64,000 nucleotides of DNA from Wuchereria bancrofti (taxonomy: Eukaryota > Nematoda > Chromadorea > Rhabditida > Onchocercidae): positions 3,664,402 through 3,728,401 of the forward strand of contig SSBO01000007.1 of assembly GCA_005281725.1 (NCBI GenBank), given 5' to 3'. This document shows positions 25,447 through 46,000 of this stretch, piece by piece (position 1 is the first letter of the stretch; each line of letters opens with the position of its first letter). A model generated the notes under the pieces. It made no database searches, had not been told where the DNA came from, and worked only from the letters and a program-made list of their open reading frames with translations. The translations under genes and the position numbers were made by a program.

Positions 25447-26555
25447 TACTTCTTACATGGATCTCACTTTTGTTCACTCGCCTTTGTTATGATATAATCC
25501 CTTTGATTTTTGCTTTTAAAATTTTATTGCTTCTATGCAAGAAAATTTTTAGTCAAGAAGCACAAAATCTTGCGGATTAGGGATTTTGAAAAATGAAAAT
25601 TTCCTTTAGTTCCTTGTCTCCTTTAATCTGACACTTTTGCGAGCTTGCTAAAAATCACTTCGATATTCCAGTAGGACCAACTGATTGTCACCGATTTTTG
25701 ATAAAATAAATGGAATAAGAAAATCTAGTTTCGTGGATTTACTTGCACCATCATTTTATTATGCCTCTAATAGTTTCTTAAACTGTTTGTATATATAGGT
25801 TTATATGTTGATTTTTGATTTTATGTTCTATACTCTAAATTCTCTCTTTTATCTCTGTTTTTATTGTGGAATAAATGCATTGCTTTTATTTGTCAGGTGA
25901 TTCTTTTGTTGCTGATAGAAAAGATTCTAATTCAAACGTGAGCGTACTTTAAAAGCGTTACACTTCATCACTTAGATCCAGAGGAAGAAATGGCAAAACA
26001 TAGTGTGAAACGGTGCTTCCGTGCCAATTGTTTATCCTTTCAAAGCTGTTATGTATTGTCTGCATTTCGTTTAGTTTTTAAAAGGCTCAGTTCTGATTGG
26101 AGAACACATATAAAGCAACTGATATGGGATAAGTCGCTTAATCCCTAAGTATCTCTTACCGATATCAAAGTGCTTAAAGGAAGTGGAACCCTAGTAAGTA
26201 TATAAATCTAAGTACGATTTCATCCTCAAGAAAAGAGTTGTTTCTTGATTATACTTGGTTTCCGCACTGGGTTTGAGAGTACAGCATTTATTTTATAGTT
26301 GTTTCAAGCAAAATTTCTCTTCCAAAGCCTAATGGTGTGCTAAAAGTACAAAAACGTTGTTTCCTGAGTCTGTGTTTTTAAATTTCATAACATTCAGTAT
26401 TGCAGAACTGAAGATAGAGATTTACATATAAGTGCTATGGTAGTACATCTTACCGTCGCAGATTGGATTAACTTTGGTAGCATAACCATGTAGGTAATTA
26501 AACATAATTCTGTTACGAATGTATTCAGAGATATATTAAAAATGATTTTGCAGAA
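25447..26555 (+). other. Intergenic region before ROCK
   Basis: About 1.1 kb without any reading frame of note. I looked specifically for continuing INO80 exons (Lys-rich linker, HSA, DBINO) and found none. It ends in an acceptor-like attttgcag two bases before the ROCK start. Confidence 0.6.
26545..26553 (+). other. Probable spliced-leader acceptor for ROCK
   Basis: gattttgcag ends two bases before the ATG at 26556, with no room for a conventional 5' UTR exon. In nematodes this arrangement is typical of SL trans-splicing. Confidence 0.5.
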
Positions 26556-34951
<8,396 letters not shown>

Positions 34952-36178
34952 TAAAGTTACCAATCTTGATATTGTTCAAGTACAGATAATCCAGTTTTAT
35001 CTCAGTAGGAACTGGATCTGTTTTTATTTTCATATTTGCAAGATTTCATGTAAATTCTTGATTTATTTTCATTTATTTTGGTTTCATGCAGTTGGATTTA
35101 ATAGGATGTTCAGATTTTATCTCTTTGTTGGGTCGTCTTTTATCTGTAAATTTGCTTTCACAGTTCATATCATTCCTACATTTTTTGGTTATTCCATTTA
35201 CTCTGCCTTTTAATACCTTCACTTATTTGATAAAATTTGCACGATTATTTGGTAATGTTGCAGTTCGTTGTTTTGTTCCAGTTTTATTTGTCTTACTGTT
35301 TAGATAATGACCATCTCAAAATTCTGACTCTTCAGAAGGGATTTTTGTCAATTAAGGTTTCACGTATGTTTGTTCGATTAATTTTGTCTTCAAGTTTAAG
35401 ATAAATAATTTGCATTTTGCTGAAAAAATGCGGAGGAATTTTATTACGTCGAGAAATTTTTAACTCCGAGATTTAAACCAGTTTTTTTTTTTGAAATTGG
35501 ATATCTCCCAGTTAATCGTAGCTTTTACTTGATCCTTTCTTTGATTTCACAGATTTACTTTCTGTATTTTTCATGATCTTATCTAAACCATTTATTTTTG
35601 TACTTCTTTTGTCTACTATAAATCACTGCAGAGATCAGCCCTTTTGTATTTAGGAAAACCAAGCCAAACTTGAGGACTATTGTACTGTTTTGACATTATA
35701 TCATTCATGCTTCTCTGCCAGGCACTGATATTACTAACATGCAAAATTTTCTTCAGATTTATAATTTTGATTATTCATTAAATATCTTTTTGCAATAATT
35801 TCAGTGATTTAGATATTAATATCAGGCAATTTCTGTAAGAACATAAGTCATTACAACTATTGCTGTTCAACGGTAGACTGTCATTTTTTCATCTCGCTGC
35901 ATTATATTGCAATTTCCCATCATAATCACAAATTAACAAGTATTGTTGATGTTTCATTTTCTTTCAAGGCAGTTTTAGTACGAACTGTTCAGTATTTCTT
36001 GAAACATCGTTGATGTGATTTTTGGATGTTGGAGCTTCCGTTTCATTATTGTCACATTTGTTTTATTCAATTGCGCAAATTATTTTAGAGCTAGAATTTC
36101 GACCAGCTATTTTTAAAATATGTTTATTAAGCAGAGTATACGACAAACAGAAGTTATTTGATTATAATTCGTTTGGAT
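34952..36178 (+). other. ROCK 3' flank / mLST8 5' flank
   Basis: About 1.2 kb, strongly T-rich on the plus strand in its first half. The open frame at 35086-35307 is a Leu/Phe translation of this T-rich DNA and not a gene. No RNA gene or repeat seen. Confidence 0.5.
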
Positions 36179-39100
36179 ATGGACGCTAGCAGTTTAGTTG
36201 CTGGGTCACATTATTTAGGTAATGACTTCTATTTTCGATTTCTTTTCTTGTTTATAAGGGATAATAATTCAAATGAAGTGATTCAACAATTTATTGTTTA
36301 ATCCCCACTTAAATACTTTATCGAGATGTGTATAGCATAAAAGTCCCAAGCATGCCAGCATTATGATATTTCTGATTTTTTTGACTGAAACGCTGATCGG
36401 AAGATAATTACATTAATGAAGTTACCTACACGTGGTTATGCTTAGATAACTTTGTTAGAAAGAAGTTTAGATAACTGTTAGAAAGTTGATAAATATACGT
36501 AGAACTATCTTAGTATTTAAAATGCTCGACAAGATGTAATGATGTTACTGACTAAAATTCGATGTTTATCGCTATTACTGTTTGGAAATGTTTCATTGAC
36601 GAGTTTTCACAGCGTTGGTAATACATCCAGTATATTTATTTATTTTTTGAAATATAAATCTATGTAGTCTAAGGAAGCAAGTCATAAAATTTGAAGTTTT
36701 TCAGAAGATCCGGAAGAACCAATCGTAAATCAGCCACTACTGATTTCTGCTGGTTATGATCAGTGCATTAAGTTTTGGGATATTGCAAGGGGTGAGGCAC
36801 GAGAGAATTTCGTTCATAAAGACTCTCAAATTAATGTGACAAATATTTCTCGAAATGGCTTGTATCTGGCAATTGCGGGCTGGCAACATATGCGTGTTTA
36901 TCATTTAGGGGTGAGACATTTTTAACGGTTATTTAATGTTAATTGTTTGGAAACTATAGTGGGTGGCTAAGGTTATGAGAAATCAAAAGAGTTTGGACCA
37001 TAAAAAGGAAAAAGAAACGAAGTATGAAGTGGTTCAGAAAGAGCATGAAATCGGAAAAAGTATGTTTAGGTTTCCGATTATTTATTATTTAAGTTCCGGA
37101 TTTCTGGACTTTCTTCATTAGATCTATTTAAATATAACGGTTTAAGAAATGTTTTCCTGAGCAAGTTTTTTTCCTCTTTTTTTTTTTTGAAATTTTTGGA
37201 CTTCAGGTGTCTCCTCCAACATTGGTGACTTCATGTGATGCAATGTACAAAAATGTGACAGTGATTGGTTTTGATAGGCGTTGCAGATGGTTTTACACTG
37301 CTGGCGAGGATGGTTTTGTAAAAATTTGGGAATTCCATGCTTCTTTAAACTGCCGAAGATGTTTTCAAGTGGATAGTTTCTGTTTATTACCTTAAGTACA
37401 AAGTTTCTATGAAATTATTCGTTCATAAAAACCTGCAACTGGGATATCAAAAATTTGTTTAGTTTTCAGTCACAATTCATCTTATTTAAACTGTTCAGTT
37501 AATGGCAGCGCAAAAGATATCAAATAATTCTAACCGTTCTTTAATTCTAAAAGTTGGAGGGTGTACATCTAAAAAAATTATTATTAGAGAGATTGTAAGG
37601 GGGAAATATAGTAGTAATGTTAAAATATCACATGTATGACAATTTTTTGGGATTCTGATTCGTTTGTATCTTTTTGATGGGATAGAATATCATGAACTTA
37701 GACGTTTTATACTGTGGAGATGAAAAAGTTCGCTCATAAAATGAGTAAATCAGTATGATGGTGTTCAACGTCGAGAATATTATGTGCAAAGACTGAAGAA
37801 ACGTTATACACAGAACTTTGTGTTTCTCTTTCTATTATATTTTCAGGTCAAATCTGCAGTGAATTGTGTTATTACCCATCCAGACTGTATGATTCTAATT
37901 ATATCAGATATCACCGGAGCATTGTATTTCTGGGATATACGAAGTGATGTCAGCGATATATTTGCAAACTTAGATCTCGACATATTTGAGCATGTCACTT
38001 ATGTTGATATCAATAGAATTGGTGATACACTAGTAGGGGTAACAAATAAGGGAAAAGTCATAGTGTGGTCAATATCAGCATCACTCGAGTTGGGCGCTGC
38101 GTCCACCACTGGTCTTACACTGTACGTTTTTAATGAAGCGTAGCAAAAGTTTTGATGAAAAGTTTTGTTTAGATGATTTGAATTGTTGACAACAGAATGC
38201 TGTTTGTGGTAGGGTGATTTACTGAAGTTAGTTATATGGACATGGTTACTTCATGACATGCACATATTACAAGAGGGAATATTAAGAAGATATCAAGGCT
38301 ACAATATTTCGTATTGTAGAATTTAGCTGAGAGGTGCCAAACCGATGTTAGACAGCTCTTTCATCTAGATCGATTAAGTTCAAGTCTTTACTATACTTTT
38401 GCTTAGATGAGTTGTAAAACTTCTAAGGTTCGTTTTGCGAAATTTCTCTGGATTAATCTTCGTAGATTTCACATTGTAGGCAGCAGAAATCAAAAATTAT
38501 TGCTCATTCAAAATATGCTTTAAAATGTCATTATTCGCCTGATTATAAGTATTTTGCAACAACCGGTGCTGATGGTTATGTGCATCTGTGGGATGCTACA
38601 AATGTTACGAAACTCGTAAAGTCCCTTTTCGTTGCGTCTGATTTAACGAAGGCGGTTCATTTAGAAAAGGTACTTTAATTTTTTTTTTTTTTTTTTCATT
38701 ATCTAAGCATTAAAAAGCAGAGAGATCCACTACTAATGTATATGCAATTGAAGATGAGCTAATTAAGTTTTAAATGTAACATACAGTTAAAATCATGAAA
38801 ACTTGGATCTCATATGCAAGATGGTTTTGTTTTTACTTAGTTAAATTAAAAGAGTGCCAATCTGTATAGACTAAAAGGAAATGAATTATAAATGTTGTAA
38901 AGTTAGAGTTAAGGTTTAGATAGAGCTCTAATTCTGAAGATATCTTTCAGAAACTTTCAATTTCCTCTCTGATTGTTTAGTTGATTTGTTTCAGATGGAA
39001 TCACGATGGGTTTGGGATTGTGCGTTTACATCCGATTCGAAATATCTGTTTACCGCATCTGGTTGTCAGTTGAGGTTATGGAATCTTGAGACTGAAGAGG

Positions 39101-39240
39101 TACGCAGTTTTCGTTTGTGCAGTTTTGTTTAGGGTAAACCTTAAAAAAAATTACAAATAAGTTGGATCATCTTTCAGATGGTGCGCCAATATCAAGGTCA
39201 CAGCAAAATGATATCATGTTTTGCATTCCGAGAAGGTTGA
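36179..39240 (+). CDS. mlst-8: mLST8 (GbetaL), WD40 subunit of TOR complexes
   Basis: Seven-bladed WD40 protein that binds the TOR kinase domain in TORC1 and TORC2. Seven exons (36179-36218, 36705-36910, 37207-37368, 37847-38121, 38480-38669, 38995-39099, 39178-39240) join in phase to 346 residues; human is 326. Diagnostic runs follow human mLST8 in order: LLISAGYDQCIKFWD, HKDSQINVTNISRNGLYLAI, AGWQHMRVYHLG, GEDGFVKIWEF, VNCVITHPDC, GALYFWDIR, AHSKYALKCHYSPDYKYFAT, WVWDCAFTSDSKYLFTASG, LRLWNLETEEMVRQYQGHSK, ending CFAFREG. The LETEE and GHSK pairs close the propeller. The first 18 residues or so are not conserved, so the start exon is the weakest part. Confidence 0.96.
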
Positions 39241-40847
39241 CTTGTTTTTTAAAAAGAAAAAAGAAATATCAGTAGTATTTTCATTCCAATTCCACACGAA
39301 ATGAAAAGCAGTTCATGAAAAGCACTCATAATTCAATTAGATAAATTAATTATTTTTAGTTAGTGTCGTTTTTCTTGTCAATGCACTTGCTCTAACACGA
39401 TGAGCTCACCCACTCATGTTTTGTCAGTTTCAAGCTTAATTTCTGCACAAAACTAGAATTTGTTGTTAATAATAGGTCTAAAATTTCGAATAACTTCTGA
39501 AGAAGTTGTATTGCTTGGTATCATATATATCATTTATAATTGAATATATTTCTCCAGCATATGGATTCCAAAGTTATATATCCATTGTTCTTATATTATT
39601 ATTACTGTTTGGAACGGTTTATACATAACGTTACATTCACGCATATTGAAATATGTCATATCATTATACTTCGCAATTTGAGGACCTCTGCTCGTACTTT
39701 TTTTGTTGTAATCACCGAATCACTGCAAATTCAGGGGAAATCGTTCCGTTTTCAAGTTTCTGAGAATACTGATTTGTCATACATTTTTGGACGTCATTAG
39801 TGATGTGCAAAAAAGGACTTATTGTTTTTGTATTTTTATTTGCTGTACTGTATACATAGATATTGCAGTGCTTTCAGATCTTCGTTTACGTGTTAAAACA
39901 GCTTCGTTCATCCATTGATTATGCTTTCAATTATTTAAAATCAAATTTTTGTCGCCTTTTTTATTAGATCAAAATTTCACGTAAATAGTCATTACTTGGA
40001 GGTGTACGCCATGCATTATTTTAAAATTTAAATTTCCAAACAAACAGATGATAAATTACATATTATATTTCATAATACATTGCTGACGAGTAATAATTAA
40101 CTGTGGCACGTTTTGGATAACTTGATGTGTATAAATCTATGTTTTATGTTGAGCCAACAAATTTAACTAATCCTATGAAACAGTGGGCACTGATGCTCAA
40201 CACTAGCTATTGTTGTTAATTTCGTTTAGCCAGTCTTTAAAAATCCGATGTATCCACAGCGTGTCATAATCAGTTGTTGCTCGGCAGCACTGTATTATAA
40301 AATGTAATAGTGTAATTTGTCATCTGTTCAATTTTTGATAATGAATTGTTTTGAGTTGATAGCTTGAATGGACATAGTTCTCTTCTTACTATTAATATTA
40401 AGAAATACTAAATTTTACCAACTTCGGGTTGCCATCCATTGTTTTATTATATAGAATTTAATTAAAGTTAAATGTTTGAATTCTGGAAGTCGAGCAGCAA
40501 GTTGCCATTCTGTCGCATGATCACTTTTTTATTCTTTCATTGATGATAGTATATAGGACTAAAGGTGGTTAGAAGGGAATGAAGCCATTTGTTGTTTTAA
40601 TTGCAGTAGTAGCGGGTAGTTGCAACAGAAAATCCATCGGAAATATTCCCCTCTGAAATACTGAATCTACTGGTAATTATGCATGAAGGACATGACGGTG
40701 TACTCTTCCTAAGGAAGCCATATGGTAGGTGTTGGTCAGTCACATTATATTGCAGGGTATGGAAATCTTGATTAGAAAAGATTATTATACTAATGCGAAT
40801 TTATTGGGCTGTTGAAAAGCTTTTGCACTGACATTGATTTCTAAAGT
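39241..40847 (+). other. mLST8 to phosphoserine phosphatase gap
   Basis: About 1.6 kb of AT-rich DNA. The 86-codon frame near 39540-39800 has no recognisable domain and no codon pattern like its neighbours. Nothing else seen. Confidence 0.5.
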
Positions 40848-41560
40848 ATGTTGGAAGATGAAGTTTCGAGTAGTCTCACTGAAAACAAAGAAGCTCAAGC
40901 CAAAAAACTCTGGCAGATGCTGTTTGTTTCGATGTCGATTCCACCTTATGCGCTTACGAAATGATTGATGAATTTGCGAAATGTCTTCGCTGCTACGAAG
41001 TCGCCAAATTTACTGAGGAAACAGTGAATGGTGAAATTTCATTTTGTGAACCCCTGAAGATTCGTTTAAACATTCTTAAACCAACTTGCGAACAACTGGA
41101 AGGTTTTATTCAAGAAAAAGAACCAAAACTGACATCAGGTGGTGAAGCTTTGGTTGCTGAATTGCATTGTCGTTTTATTCCGGTTTATTTGATCAGTGGT
41201 AGCTTTCTTCCTATAATTTTTCCAGTAGCAAAAATTCTTAAAATTCCCGAATTCCTTCCTATAATTTTTAAAAAAACAAATATTTATGCAAATGAGATGT
41301 TCTTCGATGAAAATGGATTTTGCGTTGGTTTTGATGAGACAAGAGCAACTAGTGACTCAGGTTCCAAAGATTTCGGTAAAGCAACAGTCTGTAGAAAGCT
41401 GAAGGATGAGAAAGGGTACCGGAATTTAGTAATAATTGGTGATGATGTGACTGATTTAGAAGCATCCGCACAGGCTGATCTGTTCATTGGTTTTGGTGGG
41501 AATCGATGTCGTGACGTGGTGAATTTCGATACGTTTAGGACAAGTCTGATGAATAAGTAG
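40848..41560 (+). pseudogene. Phosphoserine phosphatase copy, intronless, probably frameshifted
   Basis: Phosphoserine phosphatase (HAD superfamily) makes L-serine from phosphoserine. The family motifs are readable: nucleophile loop CFDVDSTLCAYEMIDEFAK, LISGSF (normally SGGF), GFDETRATSDSGSK with its Lys, and GDDVTDLEA (normally GDGATDMEA), then FIGFGGN. The only upstream Met (40848) opens MLEDEVSSS...AQAKKLW, which looks like the family N-terminus but is in another frame. The frame changes at 40911-40913, where ctctggcagat would read on if it had one more g. Relative to human, about eight residues are inserted after LKIPE and about ten are missing near the C-terminus. It has no introns, unlike all intact neighbours. 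A 47-nt intron (40870-40916) could bridge the frames but has a poor acceptor. Retrocopy or decaying paralogue is the best reading; a divergent active gene is not excluded. Confidence 0.7.
41207..41269 (+). repeat. 15-bp direct repeat inside the phosphatase copy
   Basis: cttcctataattttt occurs at 41207-41221 and 41255-41269, exactly 48 bp apart, so FLPIIF is encoded twice, 16 residues apart. The second copy coincides with the extra residues that this protein has relative to human. Confidence 0.85.
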
Positions 41561-43005
41561 TCGTTTTGCGATAGCAATTTCAAAGCATCACAGTTTGCCT
41601 CGTTCGGAACAAATTATTACTACTGTTTGAATATTTCAGTACTCATATTAAAGACTTTGCTTATTTGCATTTAGTAGGTTGTTTTGATAGATGGATGATA
41701 CTTCGGGTTATTCACCTGTGAGAGAAATTGGAAATCAATCGTAGTTGTTGTAATTTCAAAATTCTGTTGGATATTGAATATTGTTTAACAGTAACATTCA
41801 GAACTGGTTTTGAATTTGAACTCATTGATGTTGAAGATGTCATCTTATGTGATTAACTTTGATTATAATAAAGCATCAATTTCTCTCATTCATGTTGCAG
41901 CTGCTGTTGTCAACAGTTATTTGATAAACATGGCATTATTCCATCTGTTGTGTTTAATTAATGAAATGTCAAAGAAATAGCTTTTATCAACCTGGAACAA
42001 TTAGAATCTACCTCTAAAATAATGCCTACCGCTAAAATTGAACCAGAAATGGATAACAAGCTATTCCATCATAAATGATATGAGGAGAGAACCACAATGC
42101 ATTAAATCAGTGCCTAATATATGGGCACATGAATGTATCGGGAAGTTACCGAATTGATTCATTCAGAATGTGCCATCCCACTATCCTTTGTAGTATTCCA
42201 CTTCTCTTCTTCAAATTCTAAAACTCAGATAAGTGTTAGCGTTCATAGCAGGCACCACATGCATGCAAAAGAGGAAGGACACGATGGACAACCGCACATG
42301 GCAGCGTGAAAGTCATCGGAACGAGTGATGCAGGAGGAAGAGAGGAGTAATTTGGTGGATTTTGTGCAACGCTAGGATCTAATGATGAACTTCATTTGAC
42401 ATGTTTAAATGTGTTCAGATTACTGGAAGTGGGCTGTGCGGGGACGGACCTGAATGAAATGAAATGAGTTTGAGTTGAGGGAGAGATGGAGTGAGTGGAT
42501 GTGATGAGTAAGGGGTTCTTTCTATGTAGGTGTGTGTTTCATTCAGTGTGTCTTCTTTAGTTGTCCATGTCAGTTCACCACTTCTTGTCACGCTCCCTGC
42601 TCTTATCCAGTGTTGCATGTTGTGTTTGCTTCTTATGCTGCAAGCTAATTTACAAAGTTATCAAATGTTTAATTAGGAATGAATGGATGGATGGAAGGAA
42701 TAGCATGCAGCTTATTTACGATAGTAATTTGTATTGCACAGGAAGGATGGTACGTTAAGTATCACTACATTTTAGGGGGTTAAATTTCCATGGTGTCATA
42801 TTGCTCCATCTACTAGATGTCTTTTTCCCAACTTTTTTTTCTATTTGTACGGGTTTCTTCCGATATTACATTCTTACTGGTAATTACTTAGTGCTTCTGA
42901 AGCAATTACAGTGCGTATCAGTTAAATTTGTCCGATTTTAACGTTTAGCTCTCTTATGCATTTCAGTCTTAGAATGAACAAGTTTGCTGCATTATAGAGC
43001 AAGAA
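41561..43005 (+). other. Gap before the RalGAP alpha gene
   Basis: About 1.4 kb. The stretch 42200-42750 is richer in G and purine than elsewhere, but I find no exon with homology. No RNA gene recognised. Confidence 0.45.
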
Positions 43006-46000
43006 ATGTTCGCTCGTAAAGTAAAGTCGGCAGATTTTACAGCGTCGTTGCAGCGTTTTGCCGATCTTCATCGTGATTGTGCGTCACGGGCCAAACATCT
43101 CAAACTTGCTCTCGATGCCCTTTGCATCAAGGTTCTGCATTGCTTAATTTTGAACTTTAAAACATATGACAGGAACTAGCAGGTATTTTATTCTGGTACC
43201 AATGTGTATACTAGTACATGTGGTGAGCAGGTAGATCACTAGTAAATTATTGTTTGTTAATTAATTTCGGGATATGACTACAGCTGATGACTGCAGCTCT
43301 CTTAGTTCCTGAATTCATCCATATTTCGATATATTTTTTCCATATTTTGTGGTATTTTCTTTCGAATTATTCAAAATAACCTTGACGTTCATTGATGATG
43401 TCAAATATTTTAAGTTTCATCCTCCACATCATATTTATTCCTTTCCAGGACAAGAGACAGTTCATGGAAGATTATAGTTTTGAAACTTTCCATCTGGTTG
43501 ATGAATTGTTACTACAAGCCGATCTTACACAAACAGCTCAGTCAGTTCTTGAAGTTGAATCAGCTTTGTGGACGCTCGAACAGTTACTGTGCCTTGCACC
43601 AGGATTAGTTGGCAATGGTATATGTCTGCTTACTTAAAATTCTGTTGTTCTTTTTTTGCTTTTAGTTCTAAAAATTTTCCAAATCTAAGTTTGAAGTCTT
43701 TATTTTTCCAGGCTGGCAAAAGCATGCTATCGAGTATGTCCTGAAAAAGGCTCTGTTTCCACATAATTTGCTAGCCGTAAGGAAAATTGCGCTGCGTCTA
43801 TTTATTATTTGGTATCAGAGTTTGGCAATATACAGCAATAGTAATTCGCAGTTAGATACTGTTTTTCAATGCCTTCTTCCGCATTTCCCATTAAGGTTCG
43901 TAAATCTCTTTCATTTTCCATCTTTTTATTATGTAAATCCCTTACTTTTTAAGGATAATAGTATTCTCATCTGGTGAAATGGATAGTTCAACTTTGTTTT
44001 GTTTGTTAAATAATTTTAACTCACTTATTTTCAGGAATAATTTGCCTACTGAAAGCATTTTACACACTTATTGTCAGTCGACCGCTAGTATCGTGGGACC
44101 AGGACCCATCCGCCATTCACCGCTTGTTAGTAATCCGAACAGCACTGCGCCAAGTGCGAAAGAAAGAGCACAATTACTTCAGGTAATTTAGTAGTTGCGA
44201 TAAAAAATAAGGTTATCATAGAATTTAAAGAACGTAAAAGGCCTTTTTAGGTATATCTGGATAAGTTTCTTGAATATTGTACAAGAGAAACGGTTCGAAT
44301 TGAATGGAGTGATGAAAATATTCGTCTGGAGTGTGCAAAATTTATTTTGGATCGTGTGATTGTCCTCTATATTTATGAAATATTTCCTGATATAGAAACT
44401 AATGGTGTGGATATTTATGGTGGATGGGAGGGTGGCGAAGGACAGATGGATATTCGTGATACCGCCGACCCTGTAGTAATTGCACGATATTGGCTTATCA
44501 GGTTTGTTGGGATATTTTGAATATTTCCTTAGTAATTCATTTATTCATCAACTCTTTGTTCCTTCCTAGTTCTCTTTCTTCATTTTAAATCTTTCCTTAT
44601 TATTCTTATACGGAAAAAATTGAAGTTAAAAATTTAGTACTGTAATTTCCCTGCAGGTGGATGGCGACGGTTGCGCTTACAACTAATAATGATTTAGCTG
44701 TGACGGGTCAGCTGCTATATCGTAAAGCTTTGTTTTCCAGTCGTAAAGCAACGAATACACTTTTAACACTTTTAAAAGAAGCTGTAATGTTACCATTACC
44801 GTGCTCGAATGTTATTCATAAAGTTTGTTTTGCGTCTTCATGAACTTTTTCACTATGTAATTTCGACAATTTAGTGTAAGTACAAGCACCTTCGTGTTGT
44901 CCATAAGAAGTGAATGTCGTCTGACTATAATGTTCAACTTAATTGTGTTCTTTTTCAACCTAAAATCTTTGGAATGATTGTTAAATGCAAGATTTTCTCA
45001 GTTTAGAAACGAGGAAGTAAAGGAATATATTTCACTGATTGTTTGAGTTTAGGGTCTGAGTAGTGGATAGTCTGATACATCTTGCAAATTTGAGGGTACT
45101 GATGTATTTTCACTTTTTCTCTCAGTCTTTTCTCTCACCATAGATTTAGTCTTTTCTGTTAGTTGAATGCTGAAAGGACTTGATGGATTTCTCTTTTCAG
45201 GTTTTTTCTTTGATCAATACATGGTTGTTACAGCGAAATCTACCTCCTTTTATTGGTCAGGAAGAAATTGCAATTGAATCATTATCACTTTTGCTCATTC
45301 ATTTTCTTACTTCATTTTTTCACAGTCCATACTTACCGGCAGCTGGTGAACGCTTGTCGTCTGCCATTTCTTTAACGCAGAGTTTACTGCAAACAACTCG
45401 TGATCTTTCTAACCCTTCAACTTATTTGCAAAATTCACTATCAACTAGAGTATGGTGTGAACTTATCAGGAGTCTTGCAGCCGGTGTACGCAATGTTACT
45501 TCCAGGTTTTGAATCATTCTTCCTTCGTGGCATTCAAGTTATTATGCTTGGAAGAAATTGTTTTGTTTGATTATTTGTTGTAGTTGCAAATTCTTATTTT
45601 CAGATCTGACGCTTATGGACGTGCAACTTCTGGTGCTCTAGCGCAAAACCTACTTGGTGTTATTGTTTTCGTTCGAGCAATAAGTGGTTAGCCTGTTATT
45701 CATCTGGAGTATTGTCTGGAACATTCGAAATTGAATTATAACATAATCTTCAGTAGTTTTATTTAGTTGTTAACACTTTTTTGTTTTTGCACAGATGAAG
45801 TTCACAAACACATGGTTCAAAATTTATTGTTTAGGTATTGAAATCGAAGAAAGAGTGTGGGATGATGTGCTAGCTGTGTTCCAGTCTGGTTGTTGGATGC
45901 AAATGATTGAACAGTGGAGCCGAGTAGTCGGTAGTGTTACACGTGCACTTATTCTGAATCTTTTTGAGATTGATGTTGCCCCACCTACTCAATCGGTATA

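Noticed and set aside
35086..35307. Leu/Phe-rich 73-codon frame with membrane-like segments
   Set aside because: It lies in T-rich 3' flank DNA of ROCK; hydrophobicity follows from base composition, and there is no start context or homology.
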